The position numbers were made by a program, and so were the translations under genes. This document shows positions 8,854 through 16,252 of a stretch of 64,000 nucleotides of DNA, piece after piece. The DNA lies in contig NZ_AP023081.1 of the NCBI RefSeq assembly GCF_026072635.1, positions 2,502,501 to 2,566,500 of the forward strand, read 5' to 3'. The notes under the pieces were generated by a model, which had not been told where the DNA came from, ran no database searches, and saw only the letters and a program-made list of their open reading frames with translations. Position 1 is the first letter of the stretch, and each line of letters begins with the position of its first letter. This DNA is from Pseudomonas solani. GTDB lineage: Bacteria > Pseudomonadota > Gammaproteobacteria > Pseudomonadales > Pseudomonadaceae.

Positions 8854-10314
8854 ATGAGTCATGCAACCCCGATCAGCGAACTGGTGCGGCTGCCGGCCGC
8901 CGAGCTGGCCGAGCGCATCCGCACGCGCGATGTGTCCTGCCGCGAGGTGATGCTGGATTACCTGGCCCATATCGAGCGCTTCAACCCGGCGGTCAATGCG
9001 CTGGTCAGCCTGCAGCCGGCGGACGCGCTGCTGGCCCAGGCCGACGAGCGCGACGCCGAGCTGGCGCGGGGCACCCACAGGGGCTGGATGCACGGGCTGC
9101 CCCATGCGGTGAAGGACCTCTCGGCGGTCAGGGGCATCACCACCACCTACGGCTCGCCGCTGTTCCGCGACCATGTGCCGGCACGTGACGGCATCATGGC
9201 CGAGCGCCTGCGCGCCGCCGGGGCGATCTTCATCGGCAAGAGCAACACGCCGGAATTCGGCCTCGGCTCGCAGAGCTACAACCCGCTGTTCGGCGCCACC
9301 GGCTGCGCCTTCGACCCGAGCCGCACGGCCGGCGGCAGCAGCGGCGGCGCGGCGGCGGCCCTGGCGCTGCACCTGGTGCCGGTGGCCGATGGCAGCGACA
9401 TGATGGGCTCGCTGCGCAACCCGGCGGCCTTCAACAACATCATCGGCTTCCGCCCGTCCCAGGGCCGGGTGCCCTTCGACGACAGCGCCGACCTGTTCTT
9501 CGACCAACTCGGCTACGAGGGGCCGATGGGCCGCAGCGCGCGCGACGTGGCCCTGCTGCTCTCGGTGCAGGCGGGCGGCGATGCCCGTGCGCCGCTGTCC
9601 ATCCCCGGCGATGGCGCGGCCTTCGCCGGCTCGTTGCAGCGCGACTTCAAGGGGGCGCGCCTGGGCTGGCTGGGCGACCTCGACGGCCAGCTGCCGATGC
9701 AGCGTGGCGTGCTGGAGCTGTGCCGCACCGCTCTGAAGGATTTCGAGGCGCTGGGCTGCGTGGTGGAGGAGACGAGCCTCGGCTTCCCCCGCGAGCGGCT
9801 CTGGGACACCTGGCTGACCTTGCGCCAATGGCTGGTGGCCGGCGGCCTGGGGGCGGCCCACGACGACCCGGCGACGCGCGCGCAGCTCAAGCCGGAAGCC
9901 TGCTGGGAAGTGGAGAACGGCCTGCGCCTGACCGGCCAGCAGGTCTACCGCGCCTCGGCGGCCCGCAGCGACTGGTACCGCGCCATCAGCCGGCTGTTCG
10001 AGCGCTTCGACTACCTGCTGCTGCCCAGCGCCCAGGTGTTCCCCTTCGACAAGACGCAGCACTGGCCGCAGGCGATCGAAGGCGTGACGATGGACACCTA
10101 CCACCGCTGGATGGAGGTGGTGATCCCCGGAACCCTGTCAGGCTGCCCGGTGGCCAATGTGCAGGCGGGGTTCAACGGCGACGGCCTGCCCATGGGGCTG
10201 CAGATCATCGGCCCGCACCAGAAGGACATGGCGGTGCTGCAACTGGCCCACGCCTATGAGCAGGCCAGCGACTGGTTCCGTCGTCGTCCGGCGCCGCTGC
10301 TGGCGGCCGGGTAA
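8854..10314 (+). CDS. Amidase-signature-family amidase
   Basis: Predicted amide-bond hydrolase of about 486 residues. The Ser-cisSer-Lys triad can be placed at Lys87 (GLPHAVKDLS), Ser162 (AGGSSGGAAAA) and Ser186 (SDMMGSLRNPA). The last motif differs from the common GTDxGGSxRxPA by a Met before the Gly-Ser, which may alter the oxyanion pocket. No signal peptide is seen, so it should be cytoplasmic. It is the last gene of the LysR-controlled ABC operon, suggesting that it hydrolyses the imported compound. The specific substrate (for example an N-acyl amine or a carboxamide) cannot be read from sequence. Confidence 0.85.
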   Translation: MSHATPISELVRLPAAELAERIRTRDVSCREVMLDYLAHIERFNPAVNALVSLQPADALLAQADERDAELARGTHRGWMHGLPHAVKDLSAVRGITTTYGSPLFRDHVPARDGIMAERLRAAGAIFIGKSNTPEFGLGSQSYNPLFGATGCAFDPSRTAGGSSGGAAAALALHLVPVADGSDMMGSLRNPAAFNNIIGFRPSQGRVPFDDSADLFFDQLGYEGPMGRSARDVALLLSVQAGGDARAPLSIPGDGAAFAGSLQRDFKGARLGWLGDLDGQLPMQRGVLELCRTALKDFEALGCVVEETSLGFPRERLWDTWLTLRQWLVAGGLGAAHDDPATRAQLKPEACWEVENGLRLTGQQVYRASAARSDWYRAISRLFERFDYLLLPSAQVFPFDKTQHWPQAIEGVTMDTYHRWMEVVIPGTLSGCPVANVQAGFNGDGLPMGLQIIGPHQKDMAVLQLAHAYEQASDWFRRRPAPLLAAG

Positions 10315-10331
10315 GGCACCCGGAAAGAAAA

Positions 10332-10365
10332 GGGCCCGCCCCCGTTTCGTGGCGGGGGCGGGCCC
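10332..10365 (-). terminator. Rho-independent terminator of the quinone oxidoreductase gene
   Basis: GGGCCCGCCCCCG and CGGGGGCGGGCCC form a perfect 13-bp stem with an 8-base loop. On the minus strand it is followed by TTTTCTTTCC, giving a good terminator for the gene ending at 10382. It may also stop transcripts leaving the amidase gene from the other side. Confidence 0.8.
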
Positions 10366-10381
10366 AGTACTGCTCGTCGAA

Positions 10382-11359
10382 TTAGCGGACTTTCACGACG
10401 ACCTTGCCGACGGCCTTGCGCTGGCCGAGGGCGTTGATGGCGTCGGCGGATTTCTCCAGGGGGAACACCTGGGAGACCAGCGGCTTGAGCTTGCCTTCGG
10501 CGTGCCAGGCGAACAGCTGCTGGAAGTTGGCCAGGTTGTCCTGGGGCTGGCGCTGGGCGAAGGAGCCCCAGAACACGCCGACCACTGCAGCACCCTTGAG
10601 CAGGGTGAGGTTCACCGGCAGCTCGGGGATGCGCCCGCTGGCGAAGCCGACCACCAGCAGGCGGCCGTTCCAGGCGATGGAGCGGATGGCTTCGTCGAAC
10701 AGGTCGCCACCCACCGGGTCGTAGATCACGTCCGCGCCCTGGCCACCGGTGAGTTCCTTGACCTTCTCCTTGAGGCTCGACTCGCTGTAGTTGATCAGCT
10801 CGTCGGCGCCCGCGGCCTTGGCCACTGCCAGCTTCTCGGCGCTGCTGGCCGCGGCGATGACCTTGGCACCCATGGCCTTGCCGATCTCCACCGCCGCCAG
10901 GCCGACGCCACCGGAGGCGCCCAGCACCAGCAGGGTCTCGCCCGGCTGCAGGTTGGCGCGCTGCTTGAGGGCGTGCATGGAGGTGCCGTAGGTCATGCCG
11001 AAGGCGGCGGCGGAATTGAAGTCGATGCCCTTGGGGATCGGCATCACGTTGTAGCCGGGCACGGCCACCTGCTCGGCGAAGCTGCCCCAGCCGGTCAGCG
11101 CCATGACCCGGTCACCGGGCTTGAGGTGGGTGATCTTCTCGCCGACGGCGGCGACGGTGCCGGCCGCTTCGCCACCCGGGGAGAAGGGGAACGGCGGCTT
11201 GAACTGGTACTTGCCCTCGATGATCAGCGTATCGGGGAAGTTGACCCCGGCGGCATGCACGTCGATCAGCACTTCGTTCTTCTTCGGCTCGGGGCTGGCA
11301 ACCTCTTCGAGCACCAGGGTTTCGGCTGGGCCGAAGGCTTTGCACAGGACGGCTTTCAT
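10382..11359 (-). CDS. Zinc-free medium-chain NADPH:quinone oxidoreductase
   Basis: Cytosolic oxidoreductase of about 325 residues in the quinone reductase branch of the medium-chain dehydrogenases. An N-terminal GroES-like domain (PFPFSPGGEAAGTVAAVGE) precedes a Rossmann fold with LVLGASGGVGLAAVEIGKAM at about 145-165. The family motif GADVIYDPVGGDLFDEA follows. The zinc-binding residues of alcohol dehydrogenases are absent. The ATG at 11359 matches the family N-terminus MKAVLCKAFGP. It lies beside the FliL-like gene, as I recall for the PA5233-PA5234 pair. The physiological acceptor is unknown. Confidence 0.88.
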   Translation of the reverse strand: MKAVLCKAFGPAETLVLEEVASPEPKKNEVLIDVHAAGVNFPDTLIIEGKYQFKPPFPFSPGGEAAGTVAAVGEKITHLKPGDRVMALTGWGSFAEQVAVPGYNVMPIPKGIDFNSAAAFGMTYGTSMHALKQRANLQPGETLLVLGASGGVGLAAVEIGKAMGAKVIAAASSAEKLAVAKAAGADELINYSESSLKEKVKELTGGQGADVIYDPVGGDLFDEAIRSIAWNGRLLVVGFASGRIPELPVNLTLLKGAAVVGVFWGSFAQRQPQDNLANFQQLFAWHAEGKLKPLVSQVFPLEKSADAINALGQRKAVGKVVVKVR

Positions 11360-11548
11360 GGACGCTTCCTCAACGTGGATGCCGGCGCGAAGGGCGCGGC
11401 AGGTTGGCCTGATGGCTTGGCAGTGTAGGTAGCCCGCCCGGTGGGTCAACGAGCATGGCCTGGCCTGATAGCCGTGCATAAGCGTCGGGCTTGGGCCGGC
11501 GAGCAGGTCTGGCTATGCTAGTTGCACGCTTATTCAGGAATCACACCC

Positions 11549-11965
11549 GTGAAAACCACCCTCGCACTGTTGCTGGCCCTGCTCATCCCCTTCGCCGCCC
11601 TGGCCAACGAGGAGAAGGAAGAACCCAAGGAGGGCGAAGCCCCGAAGATCGCCTACGTCGGCCTGACGCCAGCGCTGGTGGGCAACTACGGGGCGGGCCC
11701 CAAGCTGAAGTACTACAAGGCCGATATCTCCCTGCAGGTGGCGGGCGCGGACGCGGCCAAGTCTGTGGAGTACCACGAGCCGCTGATCCGCAATCAGCTG
11801 GTGATGCTGTTCTCCCAGCAGACCGACGACAGCCTGGCCACGCCGGACAGCAAGGAGAAGCTGCGCCAGGAAGCGCTCAAGCAGGTGCAGCAGGTGCTGC
11901 AGCAGGAAGAAGGCAAGCCTCTGGTGGACGACCTGCTGTTCAACAACCTGATCATCCAGCCCTGA
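11549..11965 (+). CDS. FliL-like flagellar basal-body-associated protein
   Basis: Small exported or membrane-anchored protein of about 138 residues. A hydrophobic N-terminal segment (TTLALLLALLIPFAALA) is followed by an acidic linker (EEKEEPKEGEAP). The rest resembles the periplasmic domain of FliL (YYKADISLQVA, then HEPLIRNQLVMLFSQQTDD). FliL proteins support the flagellar stator; this copy is outside any flagellar operon, so it may be a paralog with another role. The GTG at 11549 is chosen for AGGAA seven bases upstream; TTG at 11522 is an alternative. TATGCT at about 11513 is a possible -10 box. Confidence 0.75.
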   Translation: MKTTLALLLALLIPFAALANEEKEEPKEGEAPKIAYVGLTPALVGNYGAGPKLKYYKADISLQVAGADAAKSVEYHEPLIRNQLVMLFSQQTDDSLATPDSKEKLRQEALKQVQQVLQQEEGKPLVDDLLFNNLIIQP

Positions 11966-11980
11966 GCTGACTGGGCCTGG

Positions 11981-12004
11981 GCTCGCGCTCAGCGCAGCGC
12001 GAGC
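11981..12004. terminator. Hairpin between convergent fliL-like and EVE genes
   Basis: GCTCGCGCT and AGCGCGAGC form a perfect 9-bp stem around CAGCGC. It overlaps the last codons of the minus-strand EVE gene and lies 15 bases past the fliL-like stop. No T-run is present on either side, so it is a weak or bidirectional stop signal at best. Confidence 0.45.
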
Positions 12005-12438
12005 ACCGCCTGCCATTCCTCGTCGCGCACCGGCATCACCGAGAGGCGCGACCCCTTCTGCACCAGCGGCATCGCTTCCAGTGCCGCTTGCGCCTTCAGC
12101 GTCGCCAGCGGGATGACCGTAGGGAATGCCTCGACGAATTCGACGTCCAGGGCGCTCCAGGGGTTCTTCTCGTGGCTGGCCTTGGCATCGAAGTAGTGGC
12201 TTTGCGGGTCCAGGGCCGTTGGGTCCGGATAAGTGGCGCCGACGATGCGGGCGATCCCGGCGATGCCCGGTTCCGGGCAGCTGGAGTGGTAGAAGAAGAA
12301 CAATTCGCCCTCCTGCATGGCACGCATGAAGTTGCGCGCCTGGTAATTGCGCACCCCGTCCCAGCGTGCACGGCCCAGCCGCTGCAGGTCATGGATCGAC
12401 AGTTCGTCGGGTTCCGATTTCATCAACCAATAAGGCAT
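11989..12438 (-). CDS. EVE-domain protein (thymocyte nuclear protein 1-like)
   Basis: Compact single-domain protein of about 149 residues spanning a whole EVE domain. Typical family features are the start MPYWLMKSEPDELSI, WDGVRNYQARNFMRAM, LFFFYHSSC and GIAGIARIVG. EVE domains are PUA-like folds that bind modified bases in nucleic acid; the target here is unknown. It is a core gene next to the fau / 6S RNA block. Regulation is not apparent. Confidence 0.88.
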   Translation of the reverse strand: MPYWLMKSEPDELSIHDLQRLGRARWDGVRNYQARNFMRAMQEGELFFFYHSSCPEPGIAGIARIVGATYPDPTALDPQSHYFDAKASHEKNPWSALDVEFVEAFPTVIPLATLKAQAALEAMPLVQKGSRLSVMPVRDEEWQAVLALR

Positions 12439-12641
12439 GAACTTTGCTCCTGCCGTCCGGTCCTTGTCGCGGACGAAAAATCACCAACGGGCCGACGGTC
12501 GGCTGGCGTCATAAATTGCGTGTTCCCCATCGTTGCCGGAGAATGCCGCACTTTAAGCCGGATGCCGCCAGGCAGCCCATAATTAAAAGCACCCGCCGCA
12601 AGTCATCGCGGCACGTTTGCCTTGAAGGGGGAGGCAATCCG

Positions 12642-12770
12642 ATGAAACGCAAACCCGATCTTCTCTGGGTACTGGTCATACTCTTCGGCCTGGGCGTGGT
12701 TACCACGGGTTACACCCAGAGCCTGTGGGAACAGCGCCAAGGCGCGCCGGTCAGCATCCAGCAGCCCTGA
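12642..12770 (+). CDS. Small single-pass membrane protein, unknown function
   Basis: A 42-residue protein: a short basic N-terminus (MKRKPD), one hydrophobic helix at about residues 7-25 (LLWVLVILFGLGVVTTGYT) and a polar tail. It has a strong GGGGGAGG ribosome-binding site 7-8 bases before the ATG at 12642; the longer upstream frame is not credible. I recognise no family. Good codon use and the ribosome-binding site support a real gene. Confidence 0.6.
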   Translation: MKRKPDLLWVLVILFGLGVVTTGYTQSLWEQRQGAPVSIQQP

Positions 12771-12778
12771 TTTCCGAG

Positions 12779-12801
12779 GGCGCCGCAAGGAACGCGGCGC
12801 C
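12779..12801. terminator. Hairpin between the small membrane protein and fau
   Basis: GGCGCCGC and GCGGCGCC form an 8-bp stem with a 7-base loop, filling the short gap between two convergent genes. It could serve both. T-runs are poor on each side. Confidence 0.5.
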
Positions 12802-12804
12802 GCT

Positions 12805-13410
12805 TCAGTTTCCGCGATACCAGTCCCCGTCCGTCACCGTCGCCTGCAGGCGCACATCCCAGCTGGCCAACGGCAAGCGATCCACCTTCTGGCATTCATG
12901 GGCCAGCCCCAGCAGCGTCGGCTTCTGCCAATTTTTGCGCCGCGCGCGGTACGCCAGGCTGCGGTCATAGAAACCGCCCCCCATTCCCAGGCGCCCGCCT
13001 TCCTCGTCGAAACCCACCAGCGGCAACAGCACCAGGTCGAGCGTCCAGACCGGCCGTTGCTGCGACTGATTGGCGCGGGGCTCGAGAATACGGAAGCGGT
13101 TGCGCACCAGGCGCTCGCCCGGGCGCAGACGCTGGAACACCATGCGCGTCGGCGGCCAGGCCTTGAGCACCGGCAGGTAGGTGGCCTTGCCGCGCTTCTG
13201 GGCCTCGCGCAGCAGCGGGCGCGGGTCGATCTCGCCGTCGGCCGGCAGGTACAGCGCCACATGGCGCGCACGGCGGAACAACGGATGCTGGGCAAGCTGG
13301 CGGTAAAGGTCGCGGGCGGCGCGTTGCTGTTCGAGAGGAGAGAGAGTGCGGCGTGTCTGCCTGAGTAGGCGCCGCAGGGCCGGGCGGGAGAGAGTGCCGG
13401 CGCTGATCAT
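12805..13410 (-). CDS. fau: 5-formyltetrahydrofolate cyclo-ligase (YgfA)
   Basis: ATP-dependent enzyme that converts 5-formyltetrahydrofolate to 5,10-methenyltetrahydrofolate in one-carbon metabolism. About 201 residues. Family motifs include LYLPADGEIDPRPLL and the nucleotide-binding GMGGGFYDRSLA. The ATG at 13410 gives the expected N-terminus (RPALRRLLRQTRRTLS). It lies directly downstream of the 6S RNA gene, a pairing conserved in gammaproteobacteria where the two are co-transcribed. Confidence 0.92.
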   Translation of the reverse strand: MISAGTLSRPALRRLLRQTRRTLSPLEQQRAARDLYRQLAQHPLFRRARHVALYLPADGEIDPRPLLREAQKRGKATYLPVLKAWPPTRMVFQRLRPGERLVRNRFRILEPRANQSQQRPVWTLDLVLLPLVGFDEEGGRLGMGGGFYDRSLAYRARRKNWQKPTLLGLAHECQKVDRLPLASWDVRLQATVTDGDWYRGN

Positions 13411-13414
13411 GAAG

Positions 13415-13597
13415 GGTACGACTCCCCGGTTATGCCGCTGTCGGTTTAGCCCTTGAACCCGAAAGTTCAAGGTGGAGGTTGCAGGAGGCGTTAAGGCTTT
13501 CCGTCAGGCGGACATGCACACCGGCCCCACTTACAACCCCCGTGGTTGTGCGTATCGGCTCAGGGACATCACCGACTGGCAAACACACCAGGGAGCT
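13415..13597 (-). ncRNA. ssrS: 6S RNA
   Basis: Regulatory RNA that mimics an open promoter and binds sigma70 RNA polymerase in stationary phase. On the minus strand the conserved blocks appear in order: CCCTGAGCCGATA near 13565-13553, GCCTTAA near 13497-13491, and the closing stem ACCTTGAAC / GGTTCAAGGG near 13470-13450. They match the E. coli 6S layout. The gene lies between zapA and fau, its usual place. The 5' end is estimated from TATACT at 13610-13605; both ends are uncertain by several bases. Confidence 0.88.
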
Positions 13598-13604
13598 GCC
13601 GGCG

Positions 13605-13610
13605 AGTATA
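13605..13610 (-). promoter_or_regulatory. -10 box of the 6S RNA promoter
   Basis: TATACT on the minus strand lies about 8 bases before the inferred 6S RNA 5' end and just past the zapA stop codon, so 6S RNA and fau can be transcribed independently of zapA. Confidence 0.6.
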
Positions 13611-13631
13611 CCCCAACAGAAGGCTCTGGCG

Positions 13632-13946
13632 TCAGGCTTCGTGTCCATCCGGATCAGCGGCGAGCGCATGATCGACACGTTCCAGCAGGTCGCGCACGCG
13701 CTCGCGGGTCGAGGTGGCTTCCTGGTCGAGGCGCTCCTGCTTGTGCAGCAGTTCGTGGGTGATGTTGAGAGCCGCCATCACGGCGACGCGGTCGGCGCCG
13801 ATGACCTTGCCGCTGGTGCGGATCTCGCGCATCTTGCCGTCCAGGTAGCGGGCTGCGCTCTCCAGGTTGGCGCGCTCGTCCGAAGGACAGGCGATGCAAT
13901 ATTCCTTGTCCATGATGTGGACAGTGACGGTATTCGGCTGGGTCAT
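13632..13946 (-). CDS. zapA: Cell division protein ZapA
   Basis: Small cytoplasmic protein of about 104 residues that crosslinks FtsZ protofilaments at the division ring. The N-terminal beta-rich part (NTVTVHIMDKEYCIACPSDE) and the long C-terminal helix that dimerises are both visible. It overlaps by 4 bases (ATGA) with the upstream coiled-coil gene, so the two are translationally coupled. The order coiled-coil gene / zapA / 6S RNA / fau is conserved in Pseudomonas. Confidence 0.9.
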   Translation of the reverse strand: MTQPNTVTVHIMDKEYCIACPSDERANLESAARYLDGKMREIRTSGKVIGADRVAVMAALNITHELLHKQERLDQEATSTRERVRDLLERVDHALAADPDGHEA

Positions 13947-14152
13947 GAATCCTGCTCCAGGGCTTTCAGGCGCGAAATCATCGCTTCGACCTTCTGCCGG
14001 GCCATTTCGTTCTTTTCGATCAGATGGGCGCGTTCTTCTTTCCAGGCTTTTTCAGCCGCCTGCAGTTGCCGGTTTTGCGACTTGAGCTGCTCAACGCGCT
14101 GGATCAGGAGCTCCAGCTTGGCGGTGAGGGCTTGCAGTTCCGCGTCTTCCAT
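13943..14152 (-). CDS. TIGR02449-type small coiled-coil protein
   Basis: A 69-residue, almost fully helical protein with heptad leucines (LQALTAKLELLIQRVEQL) and many charged residues. This is the short hypothetical found before zapA in Pseudomonas. By position and structure it may act in cell division like other short coiled-coil partners such as ZapB, but this is inference. It starts the minus-strand zapA transcript and is divergent from ygfB. Confidence 0.8.
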   Translation of the reverse strand: MEDAELQALTAKLELLIQRVEQLKSQNRQLQAAEKAWKEERAHLIEKNEMARQKVEAMISRLKALEQDS

Positions 14153-14309
14153 GGGCTCTCTACTTGGGCGATGAAGGGTCGGACTATATAGGAACGGCCC
14201 GATCCAGGGTCAAACCCGTCGGCGGCGGTCGATGGTCTTGGCGCGCGTGCCGATGCTAGGATACGAGGCCGTCATTCTAGTGATTGCGCCGTCTGGCGCC
14301 TAGCCACCC

Positions 14310-14873
14310 ATGCCCAGTTCCAATTCCCCGTATTCCGCCTTCGCCACCCTGCTCGCCACCAGCGGTCAGCCCGTCTCTCCCGCCGAGCTTCATGGCCTCC
14401 TGCTGGGGCGTAGCTGCGCCGGCGCGGGCTTCGAAGCCGAGCCCTGGCTGGAGGATGCCGCCGAGCTGCTCGGCAGCGCCCCGCAGGACAACCTGCGCCA
14501 GGCCCTGATCGGCCTGCAGGAGATGGTCAAGGACGAACTCACCGGCAGCGAGATGGCTGTCGTGCTGCTGCTGCCCGACGACGAAACGCCGCTGGCCGAT
14601 CGCGCCGCCGCCCTTGGCCAGTGGTGCCAGGGCTTCCTCGGCGGCTTCGGCCTGACCGCTCGCGAAGGCGCACTGTCCGGCGAGGCGGTCGAAGTGCTTC
14701 AGGACCTCGCCTCCATCGCCCAGGTGCAAAGCGCCCTGGAAGATTCCGAGGACGGCGAGACCGACTACATGGAAGTGATGGAGTACCTGCGCGTGGCGCC
14801 CCTGCTGTTGTTCAGCGAGTGTGCCCGCAAGCCCGCGCCGGTGGCTCCAGCGCCGAAAACCTCTCTGCATTGA
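14310..14873 (+). CDS. ygfB: UPF0149 family protein (YgfB)
   Basis: Cytoplasmic helical protein of about 187 residues. Family markers are SPAELHGLLLGRSCAG, a central WLEDAAELLG and the conserved WCQGFLGGFGL. YgfB in P. aeruginosa is reported to repress alpA and thereby affect beta-lactam tolerance. It is the first gene of a plus-strand run with pepP, ubiH, a hotdog protein and ubiI, the conserved order in pseudomonads. The 157-base gap before it holds divergent promoters. Confidence 0.88.
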   Translation: MPSSNSPYSAFATLLATSGQPVSPAELHGLLLGRSCAGAGFEAEPWLEDAAELLGSAPQDNLRQALIGLQEMVKDELTGSEMAVVLLLPDDETPLADRAAALGQWCQGFLGGFGLTAREGALSGEAVEVLQDLASIAQVQSALEDSEDGETDYMEVMEYLRVAPLLLFSECARKPAPVAPAPKTSLH

Positions 14874-14917
14874 ACCCGCGTCACGGGCGCATGGGCGCCC
14901 CTTGGTAAGGAGCGCGC

Positions 14918-16252
14918 ATGACCCGTATCCCGAAGTCCGAATTCGCCCGTCGCCGCAAGGCGCTGATGGCGCAGATGGTGCCCAACAGCATCGCCATCCT
15001 GCCCGCGGCGCCGGTTCACATCCGCAACCGTGACGTCGAGCACGTGTACCGCCAGGACAGCGACTTCCAGTACCTCAGCGGCTTCCCCGAGCCCGAGGCG
15101 GTGCTGGTGCTGATCCCCGGTCGCGAGCACGGCGAGTACGTGCTCTTCTGCCGCGAGCGTGACCCGGAGCGCGAGCTGTGGGACGGCCTGCGTGCCGGCC
15201 AGGACGGCGCCATCGGCGAGTACGGTGCCGACGACGCCTTCCCCATCGGCGATATCGACGACATCCTCCCCGGCCTCATCGAAGGCCGCGAGCGCGTCTA
15301 CTACTCCATCGGCACCAACCCCGAGTTCGACCAGCACCTGATGGAGTGGGTCAACGTGATCCGCTCCAAGGCGCGCCAGGGTGCGCAGCCGCCGAACGAA
15401 TTCGTCGCCCTCGACCACCTGCTCCACGACATGCGCCTGTACAAGTCGGCCGCCGAGGTCAAGGTCATGCGCGAGGCCGGCGAGGTCTCCGCCCGTGCCC
15501 ATGTGCGTGCCATGCAGGCCGCCCGTGCCGGCCTCTACGAATACAGCCTGGAAGCCGAGCTGGAATATGAGTTCCGCAAGGGCGGCGCGAAGATGCCGGC
15601 CTACGGCTCCATCGTCGCGGCGGGCCGCAATGCCTGCATCCTCCACTACCGCGAGAACGACGCGCAGCTGAAGGACGGCGACCTGGTGCTGATCGACGCC
15701 GCCTGCGAGCTGGACTGCTACGCCAGCGACATCACCCGCACCTTCCCCGTCAGCGGCCGCTTCAGCCCCGAGCAGAAGGCCATCTACGAGCTGGTGCTGG
15801 CCTCCCAGGAAGCCGCCTTCCTCGAGATCGCCCCCGGCAAGCACTGGAACGAAGCCCATGAAGCCACCGTGCGGGTGATCACCGCCGGGCTGGTGGAACT
15901 CGGCCTGCTCCAGGGCGATGTCGCCGAGCTGATCGCCAGCGAAGCCTACAAACCCTTCTACATGCACCGTGCCGGCCACTGGCTGGGCATGGACGTGCAC
16001 GACGTCGGCGAATACAAGGTCGGCGGCGAGTGGCGCGTGCTCGAGCCCGGCATGGCCATGACCGTCGAGCCCGGCATCTACATCGCCGTGGACAACCAGA
16101 ACGTGGCGAAGAAGTGGCGCGGCATCGGCGTGCGCATCGAGGACGACGTGGTGGTGACCAAGAAGGGCTGCGAGATCCTCACCGATGGCGTACCCAAGAC
16201 GGTCGCCGAAATCGAGGCCCTGATGGCCGCCGCACGTACCGAGGCCGCATGA
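14918..16252 (+). CDS. pepP: Xaa-Pro aminopeptidase (PepP, M24B)
   Basis: Cytosolic metallopeptidase of about 444 residues that removes N-terminal residues before proline. An N-terminal creatinase-like domain is followed by the pita-bread catalytic domain. The five metal ligands can be placed in LIDAACELDCYASDITRTFP (two Asp), MHRAGHWLGMDVHDVG (His), MAMTVEPGIYI (Glu) and VRIEDDVVVT (Glu). TAAGGAG gives the ribosome-binding site. Its TGA overlaps the ubiH start, so it is coupled to ubiquinone synthesis genes as in E. coli. Confidence 0.94.
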   Translation: MTRIPKSEFARRRKALMAQMVPNSIAILPAAPVHIRNRDVEHVYRQDSDFQYLSGFPEPEAVLVLIPGREHGEYVLFCRERDPERELWDGLRAGQDGAIGEYGADDAFPIGDIDDILPGLIEGRERVYYSIGTNPEFDQHLMEWVNVIRSKARQGAQPPNEFVALDHLLHDMRLYKSAAEVKVMREAGEVSARAHVRAMQAARAGLYEYSLEAELEYEFRKGGAKMPAYGSIVAAGRNACILHYRENDAQLKDGDLVLIDAACELDCYASDITRTFPVSGRFSPEQKAIYELVLASQEAAFLEIAPGKHWNEAHEATVRVITAGLVELGLLQGDVAELIASEAYKPFYMHRAGHWLGMDVHDVGEYKVGGEWRVLEPGMAMTVEPGIYIAVDNQNVAKKWRGIGVRIEDDVVVTKKGCEILTDGVPKTVAEIEALMAAARTEAA

